Shown piece after piece: positions 52,472-60,940 of a stretch of 64,000 bases of DNA (position 1 is the stretch's first letter; every line of letters starts with the position of its first letter). The position numbers and the translations under genes are program-made. The DNA is taken from contig JACKAF010000002.1 of assembly GCA_020635235.1 (NCBI GenBank), positions 1 to 64,000 of the forward strand. The letters are read 5' to 3'. Under the pieces are notes generated by a model. That model did no database searches. It was given only the letters and a program-made list of their open reading frames with translations, and was not told the origin of the DNA. The stretch is from Pseudobdellovibrionaceae bacterium (GTDB lineage Bacteria > Bdellovibrionota > FAC87 > UBA2466 > JACKAF01).

Positions 52472-54013
52472 TTAATGCGTTGCGGCGTCTGCAGGTTGAA
52501 GCCGACTTATCTCAACGGGTTTGCCGGTGGGATCGTGAGGGCGTCGGTACACGCAAAGCCAAGGGTACCAGGCCTCGGCGTCGGAGAACGAGTTCCAACG
52601 TTTGCGCGAAATTGGCAGAGCGGGTGCCCTATCGAGGTGCTCGGCGCAATCTGGTTGAGCGACCACTATTGTGTGAATTTGGTGGGTTCGGAAAGCGATG
52701 GCCGTGTCACCCATCACCCAACGCGTACGCTCGTGGCTGTACCGCCCGAGGTTGCCGCCGTTGGTAACGTCAGGGCCGTGGTACGCCCACCCTCGCAGGT
52801 GGAGATTTAATGCCGGAGCCAAAGAACCGTCCACTATTCCAAAGGGTTCATACTCCAACCTCAAGCGGGCCGCGGCTTCTGCATAGGGGTAAAAAGCTGT
52901 CTGCGCCGCTGATTTTGTCTTCAAAAACAGCACGCCCGCGATCAAGAGCATCTGCAGGGCGCACGCGACTTGGAAAGATTTTCGAGAGGCCAACTCTCGG
53001 ATTCCAAGTGCCGCGAGAGGGACAGCTAGCAAGAGCGTTTCAAAAAAGTAGTTTACATCGCCGCCGGCCCGGAAAAACAACATCAAGGCCATGGCTCCAC
53101 TGCAAAAAATGCCGAGAGTCACGAGATTTGTTGAGTCAAGCCGGCTTCTGAAATTTTGACGTCGATAAAACGCCAAGAAAGCCAACGTGAAAATCACGTA
53201 GCTCAGCAAGAAGGTGATCAGTGAGAGACTGAAAAACTGGAATTGCGGGGGCAGGTAGCGGAGGTTCGCGTAGAAGGCTTGATCAAGAAACGCGCCGCCC
53301 GTGATCTCGTTGGCAGCGTAAATGAAGGAGGCAACCAGTGCGCTGTAGATGCCAGCGAGCCAAACTGCGGTTCCCCACTCGCGGTGCAATAAAAGCCAAA
53401 GGACCGCAGTCCCAAAGGCGACCACCCCGGTTTGCCGGGTGCAAACGGATGCCAAACAGGTAAAGAGAAATAAGAAGAGATAATTCTCTTTTCGAGACTG
53501 CCACCAATGAGAGAAGAGAGCGAAAGAGGAAATCTCCCAGAGAAGCGAGAGCGTGTCGTTGCGCGTGGAAGTCGTGTAGTCGGCGAACTTCGGCAGAACC
53601 AAAAGAACCGCTAAAGCAAAGTAACCCGGTTCGATGTTTGCTGGCTTGGCGAAAAATCGCCACAGGATTGCGAAGGCGGCGACCAAAAAAAGAAGGCTAC
53701 AAATGCGGACAAGTAGTACGCGCGCGGCGAGCGATTGAACTCCCAGTAACCGGAGGGCCTTTCCCATCACCCACCCATGCAAGGGAGGGTAAAGGTAGAT
53801 CGAGTAGGGGCGCTCACTCTGTGGCGCGTATAGGCGTTTTCCATCGGCGACGCGCAAAACCCCGTTCATGCCATTGGCCTCGGCCGAGATGTTGTAGTTG
53901 CGGCTGATTAGGTGAAGCCCACCGCGCGCCGCGTAGGCGCTCAGCAGTAGGCCGAGGATAGCAATCCAAACAATTAATATTAAAGGTTTTTTTTGAGTTA
54001 TCGGGAATCCCAT
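52472..54013 (-). CDS. GT-C-fold membrane glycosyltransferase (GT39/ArnT-like)
   Basis: The 513-residue polytopic protein has about 11-12 helices. An early periplasmic loop follows TM1 (residues 30-65, AEANGMNGVLRVADGKRLY), and an RNDTLSL motif follows a second hydrophobic pair near 146-152. These recall GT-C enzymes that use polyprenyl-phosphate sugars and carry acidic residues in the first loop. A C-terminal soluble domain of about 120 residues follows the helices. Donor and acceptor are not predictable. It is divergent from the small gene upstream of pilT. Confidence 0.65.
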   Translation of the reverse strand: MGFPITQKKPLILIVWIAILGLLLSAYAARGGLHLISRNYNISAEANGMNGVLRVADGKRLYAPQSERPYSIYLYPPLHGWVMGKALRLLGVQSLAARVLLVRICSLLFLVAAFAILWRFFAKPANIEPGYFALAVLLVLPKFADYTTSTRNDTLSLLWEISSFALFSHWWQSRKENYLFLFLFTCLASVCTRQTGVVAFGTAVLWLLLHREWGTAVWLAGIYSALVASFIYAANEITGGAFLDQAFYANLRYLPPQFQFFSLSLITFLLSYVIFTLAFLAFYRRQNFRSRLDSTNLVTLGIFCSGAMALMLFFRAGGDVNYFFETLLLAVPLAALGIRELASRKSFQVACALQMLLIAGVLFLKTKSAAQTAFYPYAEAAARLRLEYEPFGIVDGSLAPALNLHLRGWAYHGPDVTNGGNLGRYSHERTRWVMGDTAIAFRTHQIHTIVVAQPDCAEHLDRAPALPISRKRWNSFSDAEAWYPWLCVYRRPHDPTGKPVEISRLQPADAATH

Positions 54014-54064
54014 ACAGGATAAGTATACCAGCGATTATGCCGATAAGAATACGAAGGGATGCGT

Positions 54065-54214
54065 ATGGAAGCAAAAGCCATGGGATTGCTGCGCCATTTG
54101 TATGAGCATGCCGAACTCTACACGGTGTTGTTCGCTTGGCTCGCGGTGCCCGCCGGCGTTTTTGCCTTCTACCGTTTTGTGCGCCTAAACCAAGATATTT
54201 TCGAGGACCTTTAA
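54065..54214 (+). CDS. Small single-helix membrane protein upstream of pilT
   Basis: A 49-codon frame (MEAKAMGLLRHLYEHAELY, then hydrophobic FAWLAVPAGVFAFYRF and acidic QDIFEDL) has AAGGG six bases before the ATG at 54065 and stops three bases before the pilT start. An ATG two codons earlier is possible. The ribosome site, one clean transmembrane helix and tight coupling make it a real gene. I do not recognise the family; it may be a small partner of the retraction ATPase. Confidence 0.6.
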   Translation: MEAKAMGLLRHLYEHAELYTVLFAWLAVPAGVFAFYRFVRLNQDIFEDL

Positions 54215-54217
54215 TCA

Positions 54218-56152
54218 ATGGCTCGTCTGGATGAATACCTGAAGCTCGCCGTGCAAAAGCATGCTTCAGACGTTCACTTTTCTTCCGGGATGCCGGTCTC
54301 GATGCGCGTGGATGGCGACTTGGTGCGCGTCGATGAAGCGCCCCACGATGCGAGTGCACTTCAGGATCTTCTGTTTGAAATTCTCAATGAGGCGGATCGG
54401 CAAAAATTTCTCCAACACAAGAATCTGGACAAGAGCTACCGGGTGACAAACCTGGGAAATTTTCGTGTTAACGTTTTTCTAAGTTACAACGGTATTGCCG
54501 CTGTTTTTCGTTGGATTCCGGCTCAGGTTCCCAGCATGGAGGAAGTGGGGCTGCCCGCGTCTTTGCTGCCGGTCATCGAAGGTGGAAAAGGGATGGTTCT
54601 TGTCACGGGGCCAACCGGTTCTGGTAAGTCGACAACTTTGGCCTCTATGATCGACCACCTCAATCGCTTTCAACCGGATCACATTCTTACGGTCGAAGAT
54701 CCCATTGAGTTTGTGCACGTAAGCAAGAAATCTCTGGTCAGCCAGCGTGAGATCGGGAGTCATTGCGAGAGTTTTGCGGACGCTCTTAAGTATTCTCTGC
54801 GCGAGGATCCCGACGTTATTCTCGTCGGCGAAATGCGCGATCTGGAAACCATTTCGCTCGCCATGACTGCGGCCGAAACTGGGCATTTGGTTTTTGGCAC
54901 TTTGCATACGCGGGGAGCCGCGGCTTCCGTGGATCGCATCATTGATTCCTTTCCTGCGAACCAGCAGGCGATGATCCGCACCATGCTTGCAGAATCGTTG
55001 CGAGCTGTCGTGAGTCAGTCTCTGCTGAAAAGGGCCGATGGCCAAGGGCGGGTGGCTGCCTTTGAAATATTGATTGTGAACCACGCGGTTTCCAACTTGA
55101 TCCGCGAAGGTAAAACCTTCCAGATTGGCACCGTGATGCAAACGGGACGAAACCTCGGGATGCAGCTCATGGACCACCACATTTTGGAACTCATTCGGCA
55201 GGGCGTGGTGCGTTCGGAAGATGCGGAGGCTTATATTTCCGATCCCTCGATGCTGCCCAATCGTCCGAAACGCCCTGTAGCCAAAAGTCCCTTAGGCGCG
55301 AGCCCCAAACCGTCGCCTTACGGTCGCAAGAAAAACCCTGCGGCCGCGGGCGCAGCCATCGCTCCAGCGCGGACAGCGGGACCCCCACCGATGCCCGGTG
55401 GAGCGCCGCCGGTGCCAGGCGCCCGAGGACGATCGACCGGTGCACCGCCCATGCCGGGAACTGCCGGCCTTCCCAAAAAAGCCCCAGCGCCTAAGGCGCC
55501 CGCAGCGCCGGCCCGGCCCCCTGTTGCCACGGCCCCGCTGCCACCACCGGCAGGTGGTTTACCTCCCAGTGGTTTACCGCCCGCCTCGCCGTTACCCCCT
55601 TCTCCGGCGCAGGTACCCGACGAATTGGATGCGGATCAAGCTCAGGAGTCCGATGATATCCCGGCGGTTCCGGAAGACTTCGACTTGGATTCTTCTGGTG
55701 ATGGAGGCGACTTCGAGGTGACCGGGTTGGACGAACTCACCACCGGAGACATCCATTTGCCAGATCCCGGCGGCGAGGAGAGCGTGCCGTTCAAACCGGT
55801 TCCTTCTGCGCCGGAGCCTCCAGCGGCCGAGCCGTGGTCGGATTCCGGGGATGACTTTGCAGAAGGCGAGAGCGACGTGCCTCCGCCGGCAATCTTGACA
55901 CCTTACGAATCGGAGGAAGCTTCTAGCGACGAGCCCCCGCCTCCGGCGCCCAGTTTTGCGAACATGCCCGGGATGGGCGGAAGCCCGCCCGCGCCCAAAG
56001 CGCCAGGGCCGCCACCGCCTGCGGGACTTCCAAAAACTCCGATGCCTCCGCCGGAAAATCAAGAAGAGGACGATCGTACGGTACTCGCCGATCACCGAAT
56101 GGGCTTACCACCGCCTCCGGGATCGCTTTTTCGGAAGAAAAAATCAGGCTGA
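54218..56152 (+). CDS. pilT: Twitching motility ATPase PilT with long Pro-rich/acidic tail
   Basis: Residues 1-345 are canonical PilT: QKHASDVHFSSGMPVSMRV, Walker A TGPTGSGKST near 130, Walker [13 protein letters not shown] near 204, His box FGTLHTRGAA and the diagnostic AVSNLIREGKT motif near 290 (AIRNLIREGK type). It powers type IV pilus retraction. The remaining roughly 300 residues are low-complexity: PPMPGGAPP-type repeats and then an acidic stretch (QESDDIPAVPEDFDL, GDDFAEGESD). PilT is usually about 350-370 residues, so this tail is exceptional. The small membrane gene precedes it by three bases. Confidence 0.92.
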   Translation: MARLDEYLKLAVQKHASDVHFSSGMPVSMRVDGDLVRVDEAPHDASALQDLLFEILNEADRQKFLQHKNLDKSYRVTNLGNFRVNVFLSYNGIAAVFRWIPAQVPSMEEVGLPASLLPVIEGGKGMVLVTGPTGSGKSTTLASMIDHLNRFQPDHILTVEDPIEFVHVSKKSLVSQREIGSHCESFADALKYSLREDPDVILVGEMRDLETISLAMTAAETGHLVFGTLHTRGAAASVDRIIDSFPANQQAMIRTMLAESLRAVVSQSLLKRADGQGRVAAFEILIVNHAVSNLIREGKTFQIGTVMQTGRNLGMQLMDHHILELIRQGVVRSEDAEAYISDPSMLPNRPKRPVAKSPLGASPKPSPYGRKKNPAAAGAAIAPARTAGPPPMPGGAPPVPGARGRSTGAPPMPGTAGLPKKAPAPKAPAAPARPPVATAPLPPPAGGLPPSGLPPASPLPPSPAQVPDELDADQAQESDDIPAVPEDFDLDSSGDGGDFEVTGLDELTTGDIHLPDPGGEESVPFKPVPSAPEPPAAEPWSDSGDDFAEGESDVPPPAILTPYESEEASSDEPPPPAPSFANMPGMGGSPPAPKAPGPPPPAGLPKTPMPPPENQEEDDRTVLADHRMGLPPPPGSLFRKKKSG

Positions 56153-56434
56153 TCAGCGTTCGATGCGGAACTCTGGGAGCGATTTGCCGTCCAATTCAAC
56201 CCGGCTGATAACTTCGACACTACTCACTTTTGCGAGCGGCGGGCCGCTTCCACACCAGGCGATGAGCGCCTCCAAAGCGGCCCCCGGTCCTTCAGCCAAG
56301 ACCTCCACGCAGCCATCAGGCGTGTTTTTTACCCAACCCACGAGTGCCAGGGAGTTGGCCCTTTCGAGGGTGCTGTAGCGGAATCCCACGCCCTGCACCC
56401 TTCCGCAGACCCTAAAACGGACTTGTTCCAACAT
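56153..56434 (-). CDS. acyP: Acylphosphatase
   Basis: The start at ATG 56434 gives 93 residues (MLEQVRFRVCGRVQGVGFRY), the normal length; a longer reading is spurious. The catalytic Arg lies in GRVQGVGFRYS and the Asn in GWVKNTPDG, both intact. It hydrolyses acyl phosphates such as acetyl and carbamoyl phosphate. The coding strand is opposite to its neighbours pilT and deoC. It stands alone. Confidence 0.93.
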   Translation of the reverse strand: MLEQVRFRVCGRVQGVGFRYSTLERANSLALVGWVKNTPDGCVEVLAEGPGAALEALIAWCGSGPPLAKVSSVEVISRVELDGKSLPEFRIER

Positions 56435-56471
56435 TTGACGAATTCTCCAATAGCCTACTAGAAGGATAGAT

Positions 56472-57158
56472 ATGAGTGGGCATCTGTCAAACCTGACCGC
56501 GAAGAGTTTAGCCAAGCATATCGATCACACCCTCCTCAAGCCTGAGGCTAAGGAGACTGATATACGCATGTTGGTCGAGGAGGCCCTGGAGTATGGGTTT
56601 TATAGCGTTTGTGTAGAAGCGCGTTGGCTGCCCACTGTCGTCCCGGCCCTGGCGGGCTCGTCGGTACTCCCTATTACCGTGATTGGTTTTCCAGCGGGAA
56701 CAGAGTCGACAGCGGAAAAGGTTTTAGAGACAGAGTCGGCGGTTCGCGCTGGGGCACGCGAGATCGATATGGTGCTCAACCGGGACTTGCTTAAAAATTT
56801 TGAATACGCGGCCGTGATTGAAGATGTCCAGGCCGTCGTGGCGGCCGCGGATGAGTGTCCGGTAAAAGTTATTTTGGAGATCAGCGAGCTTGATACGAGT
56901 GAAATCGCTATCGCAAGTGCGCTTTGCAAAGCAGCGGGCGCTGCTTATGTAAAAACATCTACGGGATTCTCCCAATCCGGTGCAAATGCCGAAGCCGTCG
57001 CGTTGATGCGCCGAGTGGTGGGCCCGGAAATGGGAGTCAAAGCGAGCGGCGGCATACGCGACCACGCAACGGCTTTGCGGATGGTGATGGCAGGGGCCAC
57101 CCGTCTAGGTTTATCTGCATCGGTGGCCATAGTTAAAGAAGCGGCCGAGAGGGAATAA
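56472..57158 (+). CDS. deoC: Deoxyribose-phosphate aldolase
   Basis: The 228-residue protein has IDHTLLKPEA, VCVEARWLP, TVIGFPAGTESTAEK, EIDMVLN, KVILEISELD and VKTSTGFSQSGA, whose Lys near residue 161 forms the Schiff base, then MGVKASGGIRD. All active-site elements are intact. It splits 2-deoxyribose-5-phosphate into glyceraldehyde-3-phosphate and acetaldehyde. Its stop overlaps the deoB start (TAATG). It is the first gene of a deoxynucleoside catabolism operon. Confidence 0.96.
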   Translation: MSGHLSNLTAKSLAKHIDHTLLKPEAKETDIRMLVEEALEYGFYSVCVEARWLPTVVPALAGSSVLPITVIGFPAGTESTAEKVLETESAVRAGAREIDMVLNRDLLKNFEYAAVIEDVQAVVAAADECPVKVILEISELDTSEIAIASALCKAAGAAYVKTSTGFSQSGANAEAVALMRRVVGPEMGVKASGGIRDHATALRMVMAGATRLGLSASVAIVKEAAERE

Positions 57159-58360
57159 TGTCATTCAAACGGGTTGTGGTTTTGGTTGCCGACGGACTTG
57201 GAGTCGGGGCAGCGCCGGATGCGAATGCCTACGGGGACAATGGGTCCAACACCTTGGGAAATACAGCCCACGCAGTGGGAGGTCTTCGCTTACCGCAGCT
57301 GGAAAAACTCGGCCTGGGTTGCCTGGGAAAGTTTGACGGCTTGCCAGCGGTAGCCCACCCGCTTGCGGTTGTGGGCCGACTCGCTGAAAAGAGCGCCGGC
57401 AAGGATACCGTCACCGGCCATTGGGAAATTGCGGGCCTTGTCACGGACAAAGCGTTTCCTGTTTACCCTGATGGTTTTCCGGCGTCACTCGTCGACGCGT
57501 TCGTGAAAGCTGCGGATTTGCCCGGAGTCTTGGGTAACTACGCCGCGAGCGGAACCCAGATCATTCAGGATTTAGGCGCCGAGCATGTTCGGACTGGAAA
57601 GCCCATACTCTACACGTCGGCAGATTCGGTTTTTCAACTAGCGGCGCACGAAGAAAGTTTTGGACTTGAGCGCCTGTACAAAATCTGTGAGGTGGCGCGA
57701 ACACTCACGAAGCCTCTCCAGTTGGGGCGGGTGATCGCCCGTCCCTTTGTGGGCCCGGTAAACGGAAAGTACGTTCGCACGGAGCACCGACGAGACTACG
57801 CTTTGGAGCCGCCTCCCAACTGTCTCGACTGGCTTCAGGCCGCTGGGGTTAAGACTGTTTCCGTCGGGAAGATCGACGACATCTTCTGTCACCGAGGCTT
57901 ATCGGAGGGCAACCATACCGGCAACAATCACGATAGCCTAAGAGCCACAAGCGATTTTCTTGAGAAATACAGAAACGACAAAGCCTTTATCTTTGTAAAC
58001 CTTGTAGACTTCGACATGCTCTACGGGCACCGCAGAGATCCCAAGGGATTTGCCAAAGCGCTTGTGGAGCTGGACGAGTATTTGCCGAAAATTCTGAGCG
58101 CGTTGGGCCCGCAGGATCTTTTACTTATTACTGGGGATCACGGTTGTGATCCCACTTACCGAGGTAGCGATCATACGCGCGAATATGTTCCTCTGGTGGC
58201 GTACTCTCCATCGGGTAAAGGTCAGTTGATTGGGGATCGGCAAAGCTTTGGCGAGATCGCCCGCACCTTGATGGAGGGCTATGAGATTCCCGTCCCCGCT
58301 GTCCTATCCAAGCAAGAAAGTTTCCTAAAGAACCTCTATCCGGAGGTTCGTTTGGGATGA
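57158..58360 (+). CDS. deoB: Phosphopentomutase
   Basis: The 400-residue protein has the alkaline-phosphatase-superfamily mutase motifs: VVLVADGLGVGAAPDA at the N-terminus, SNTLGNTA, GKDTVTGHWEIAGL (phosphorylated Thr region), SADSVFQLAAHEE, VNLVDFDMLYGHRRDP and ITGDHGCDPTYRGSDHTREY with metal ligands. It interconverts ribose-1- and ribose-5-phosphate, linking the phosphorylases to DeoC. Both ends overlap neighbours (TAATG upstream, ATGA downstream), so coupling is strong. Confidence 0.97.
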   Translation: MSFKRVVVLVADGLGVGAAPDANAYGDNGSNTLGNTAHAVGGLRLPQLEKLGLGCLGKFDGLPAVAHPLAVVGRLAEKSAGKDTVTGHWEIAGLVTDKAFPVYPDGFPASLVDAFVKAADLPGVLGNYAASGTQIIQDLGAEHVRTGKPILYTSADSVFQLAAHEESFGLERLYKICEVARTLTKPLQLGRVIARPFVGPVNGKYVRTEHRRDYALEPPPNCLDWLQAAGVKTVSVGKIDDIFCHRGLSEGNHTGNNHDSLRATSDFLEKYRNDKAFIFVNLVDFDMLYGHRRDPKGFAKALVELDEYLPKILSALGPQDLLLITGDHGCDPTYRGSDHTREYVPLVAYSPSGKGQLIGDRQSFGEIARTLMEGYEIPVPAVLSKQESFLKNLYPEVRLG

Positions 58361-60123
58361 GCTCTTTTTCAGCGCGCGCGCTCATCGAAAAAACCCGTGA
58401 CAAAAAGCCGCTCGATCAAGCGGAAGTGGAATACTTGATAAAGGCCTACGTGGACGGGACCTTGAGTGACTACCATCTGTCGGCGTGGCTGATGGCAGTA
58501 TATCTCAATGGGCTTTCACAAGAGGAAACTGTCTGGCTGACGCATGCGATGCGCGACTCTGGGGCGCGGTTGCCGCGCGGCACTTCGCAGAGTGCCAGCT
58601 ATTGGATCGACAAGCACAGTACCGGAGGGGTCGGGGACAAGACCTCCTTGATATTGGTACCGCTTGTTGTAACGGTCTGTGAAAAGTTGTTAGGGAAAGG
58701 GAAGGTCCGTCTCCCTATGGTGTCCGGACGCGGACTGGGCTACACCGGCGGGACCCTCGATAAGCTGGAGTCGGTTCCTGGCTTTAGCCCGAGGCTCACC
58801 TTGGACGCCGCGACTCGCGCTTTGGAAAAGAATCACTTCTTTATGATGGGCCAAACAGCGGAGCTCGTCCCGGCGGATAGAAAACTCTACGCACTTCGCG
58901 ATTGTACAGCGACGATCGAAAGCGTCCCGTTGATTGTTGCAAGCATTTTGAGCAAGAAATTGGCTGAACACCTCGATGGGTTGGTGATTGATCTGAAGTG
59001 GGGCTCGGGCGCGTTTATGCATCGGCCTGAAGACGGCCGCCGCCTCGGCGAAAGTCTTGTTGCGGTCGCTCGGGACTCCGGTGTGGACGCGGTCGCGGTT
59101 TTGTCGCGGATGGATGAGCCTCTTGGCTATACTGCGGGCCACGCGCTTGAAGTGGAAGAGTGTTTTCATTACATCCGCAATGAGCGTCGTGAGCGTGGGC
59201 TCGACAGGGTGACGCTGGCGCTAGCGGGTTGGATGATCTCTTTGTCCAGTCGACGACAGGTGTCTGTAGAAGCGGCTACTGAAGCTTGTGTAGCCGCTTT
59301 GGGTACGCCTGAGCTCGAGCGCCAGTTTATTCAGATGTTTACCGCCCAAGGCGGTGATTGGGACGCGTTTTTGCGCGGCAGAGAGTCGGCCAGAAAAAAA
59401 CTTAATGTGCTCGAGTTTAAAGCTCCCCGATCGGGTTTTGTTTCGCGATTGGATGCGGGTGTGATGGGCCGACTCTTATGGGAGATCGGTGCGGGGCGCG
59501 ATCGCGTGGACGCACACATTGATTTGGAAGTTGGCTTGGAGTTCCACAAGAAAGTCTCGGATCGTGTGCGCGCAGGCGAAAAAGTTGTTTCTGTTTACCA
59601 CCATGGTGCGGACACGGCGAAGTTGGAAGCTCAATTGGCATCGGGTTTTGAAATTACGGAGACCGAAATAGAGGCCCCAAATGGCTCAGTGAGGTTATCG
59701 ATGAATGAAATTGATGGAACGGATTTCGAGGCGGAAGCGGCTCAAAAAAACGTGTACCTGATTTTCCCAAAATTGTGGTGGTGCTGGGTAGTGGCCAGGA
59801 TCTGTTCTGCGTCGATGGAGATTGAAACCGAAATTGCCTACACTGAGATATCCTCACTTAAGGCGTCTACAGTGGTGGGACACGCCGGCAAACTTGTAGT
59901 TGGCAAACTTGGGAAAACAAGAGTTCTTGGATGCGTGGACGCTTCCACTTTTACGAAGGTTATTCGATGGCAGAAGTGGTCTTTCCCTACCGTGTTTGGC
60001 CATTTGGGGCGGGAGGCTTTTGCTCACCAACGCTGCAGGCGTGCACGCCGATATGGCCCCGCGCGATCCGGTATTGATACGAGATCACATCAACATGATG
60101 GGGAACAACCCGCTTATCGGTAA
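58357..60123 (+). CDS. deoA: Thymidine/pyrimidine-nucleoside phosphorylase, frameshifted at the C-terminus into the next gene
   Basis: The ORF of 588 codons starts at the ATGA overlap with deoB. Residues 1-440 are a complete phosphorylase: YWIDKHSTGGVGDKTSLIL, PMVSGRGLGYTGGTLDKLE, MMGQTAELVPADRKLYALRD, LKWGSGAFM and the C-terminal VSVYHHGADTAKLEAQL. It cleaves thymidine and uridine with phosphate. At CCCCAAATGG (59675-59684) one base seems missing. Restoring it gives APKWLSEVIDE and a TGA at 59706-59708 that overlaps the next ATG. As it stands, the frame runs on for about 140 codons into purine phosphorylase text. Catalytic residues are intact, so activity may survive. Confidence 0.85.
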   Translation: MSSFSARALIEKTRDKKPLDQAEVEYLIKAYVDGTLSDYHLSAWLMAVYLNGLSQEETVWLTHAMRDSGARLPRGTSQSASYWIDKHSTGGVGDKTSLILVPLVVTVCEKLLGKGKVRLPMVSGRGLGYTGGTLDKLESVPGFSPRLTLDAATRALEKNHFFMMGQTAELVPADRKLYALRDCTATIESVPLIVASILSKKLAEHLDGLVIDLKWGSGAFMHRPEDGRRLGESLVAVARDSGVDAVAVLSRMDEPLGYTAGHALEVEECFHYIRNERRERGLDRVTLALAGWMISLSSRRQVSVEAATEACVAALGTPELERQFIQMFTAQGGDWDAFLRGRESARKKLNVLEFKAPRSGFVSRLDAGVMGRLLWEIGAGRDRVDAHIDLEVGLEFHKKVSDRVRAGEKVVSVYHHGADTAKLEAQLASGFEITETEIEAPNGSVRLSMNEIDGTDFEAEAAQKNVYLIFPKLWWCWVVARICSASMEIETEIAYTEISSLKASTVVGHAGKLVVGKLGKTRVLGCVDASTFTKVIRWQKWSFPTVFGHLGREAFAHQRCRRARRYGPARSGIDTRSHQHDGEQPAYR

Positions 60124-60511
60124 AAACCTGGAGCTTCGGCCCGCGTTTTCTGACATGACCCGTGCCTACGATCCCCAGTTCCTGTGAGGCCATTTCTTTC
60201 GGTCGCTAAAGCAAGAAGCTTCGCCTCGCGAAGGCGTACATGGGAATCTTTCCCGAGTTATGAAACGCCCAGCGAGATCAAAATGTACCGAAGTCTCGGC
60301 GCCGATGTGGTTGTGGCGTCGACCGTTCCTGAAGTGATTGCCATCAACCATATGGGGAAACGGCTGCCATATCCTGTGTAACCAACTTGGCTGCCGGAGT
60401 TGGCTCCGCCCCGCTCAATCATGAGGAAGTGTTGAGCGCCACCCAAAACGGGCATCAGGAGTTTGCTGATTTGGTGGCGGATCAGTCACGGAAATGGCCG
60501 CGTTGTTATGA
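59701..60511 (+). pseudogene. Relic of purine nucleoside phosphorylase (class I PNP)
   Basis: From ATG 59701 collinear fragments in several frames match trimeric PNP: PKIVVVLGSGQDLF, VVGHAGKLVVGKLGKTRVL, MRGRFHFYEGYSMAEVVFPY, LLTNAAG, APRDPVLIRDHINMMGNNPL, SDMTRAYDPQFL, MGISRVMKRPARSKCTEVS-like damaged text over the ETPSEIKMYRSLGAD stretch, STVPEVIAINHMG and ISCVTNLAAGVG. The end at TGA about 60511 overlaps the next ATG. Frameshifts at about 59757, 59815, 59930 and later, and in-frame stops, exclude activity. Confidence 0.85.
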
Positions 60512-60940
60512 AGCGCCCACTGAGTGGCCCAGCGACTTAAAAACCACTTTTTGGATGCCGCGTCGTCGGTGCGAAAAATTCGCATTCTTACCAAAGTTTG
60601 CAGGGGGCAGTGATCCGAACGCTTGAAGGCGTGCTCACGCGGGCTGTAACGTGGAGACTGTTGCGTACAACACCCGCTGCACGCTGAGATGGGAGCGGTA
60701 TCCAAAATGATAGCGGACGGCGTCCGAAAGTTTGACGCAGTTGTCGTCGTTACAGAGTCCGATGAGCCTGTTTTTCCGTGGGCTTTGTCGCATTTAGTGG
60801 AATTTGGCAGCGATGCGACCGTGTACGCTGTTAACCTGAGGGGCGAGGGCACTTTCAACAGGGCCCGCTTGTCCGAATTGCTGCCGTATCAGTTTCGGGC
60901 ACCACATTCGGCCCGTTCTACCAGAAGGAGAAAGTTGTGA
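60508..60940 (+). pseudogene. Relic of cytidine deaminase
   Basis: Fragments in different frames spell VAQRLKNHFLDAASSVRK, GAVIRTLEGVLT, GCNVETVAYNTR and AEMGAVSKMIADGVRKFDAVVVVTESDEPVFP, then YAVNLRGEG and LSELLPYQF. The active-site signature PCGxCRQ after EPVFP is destroyed (FPWALSHLVEFG), and the HAE zinc site is disrupted. The natural role was deamination of cytidine and deoxycytidine. The 3' end overlaps the GTG of the next relic. Confidence 0.75.
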
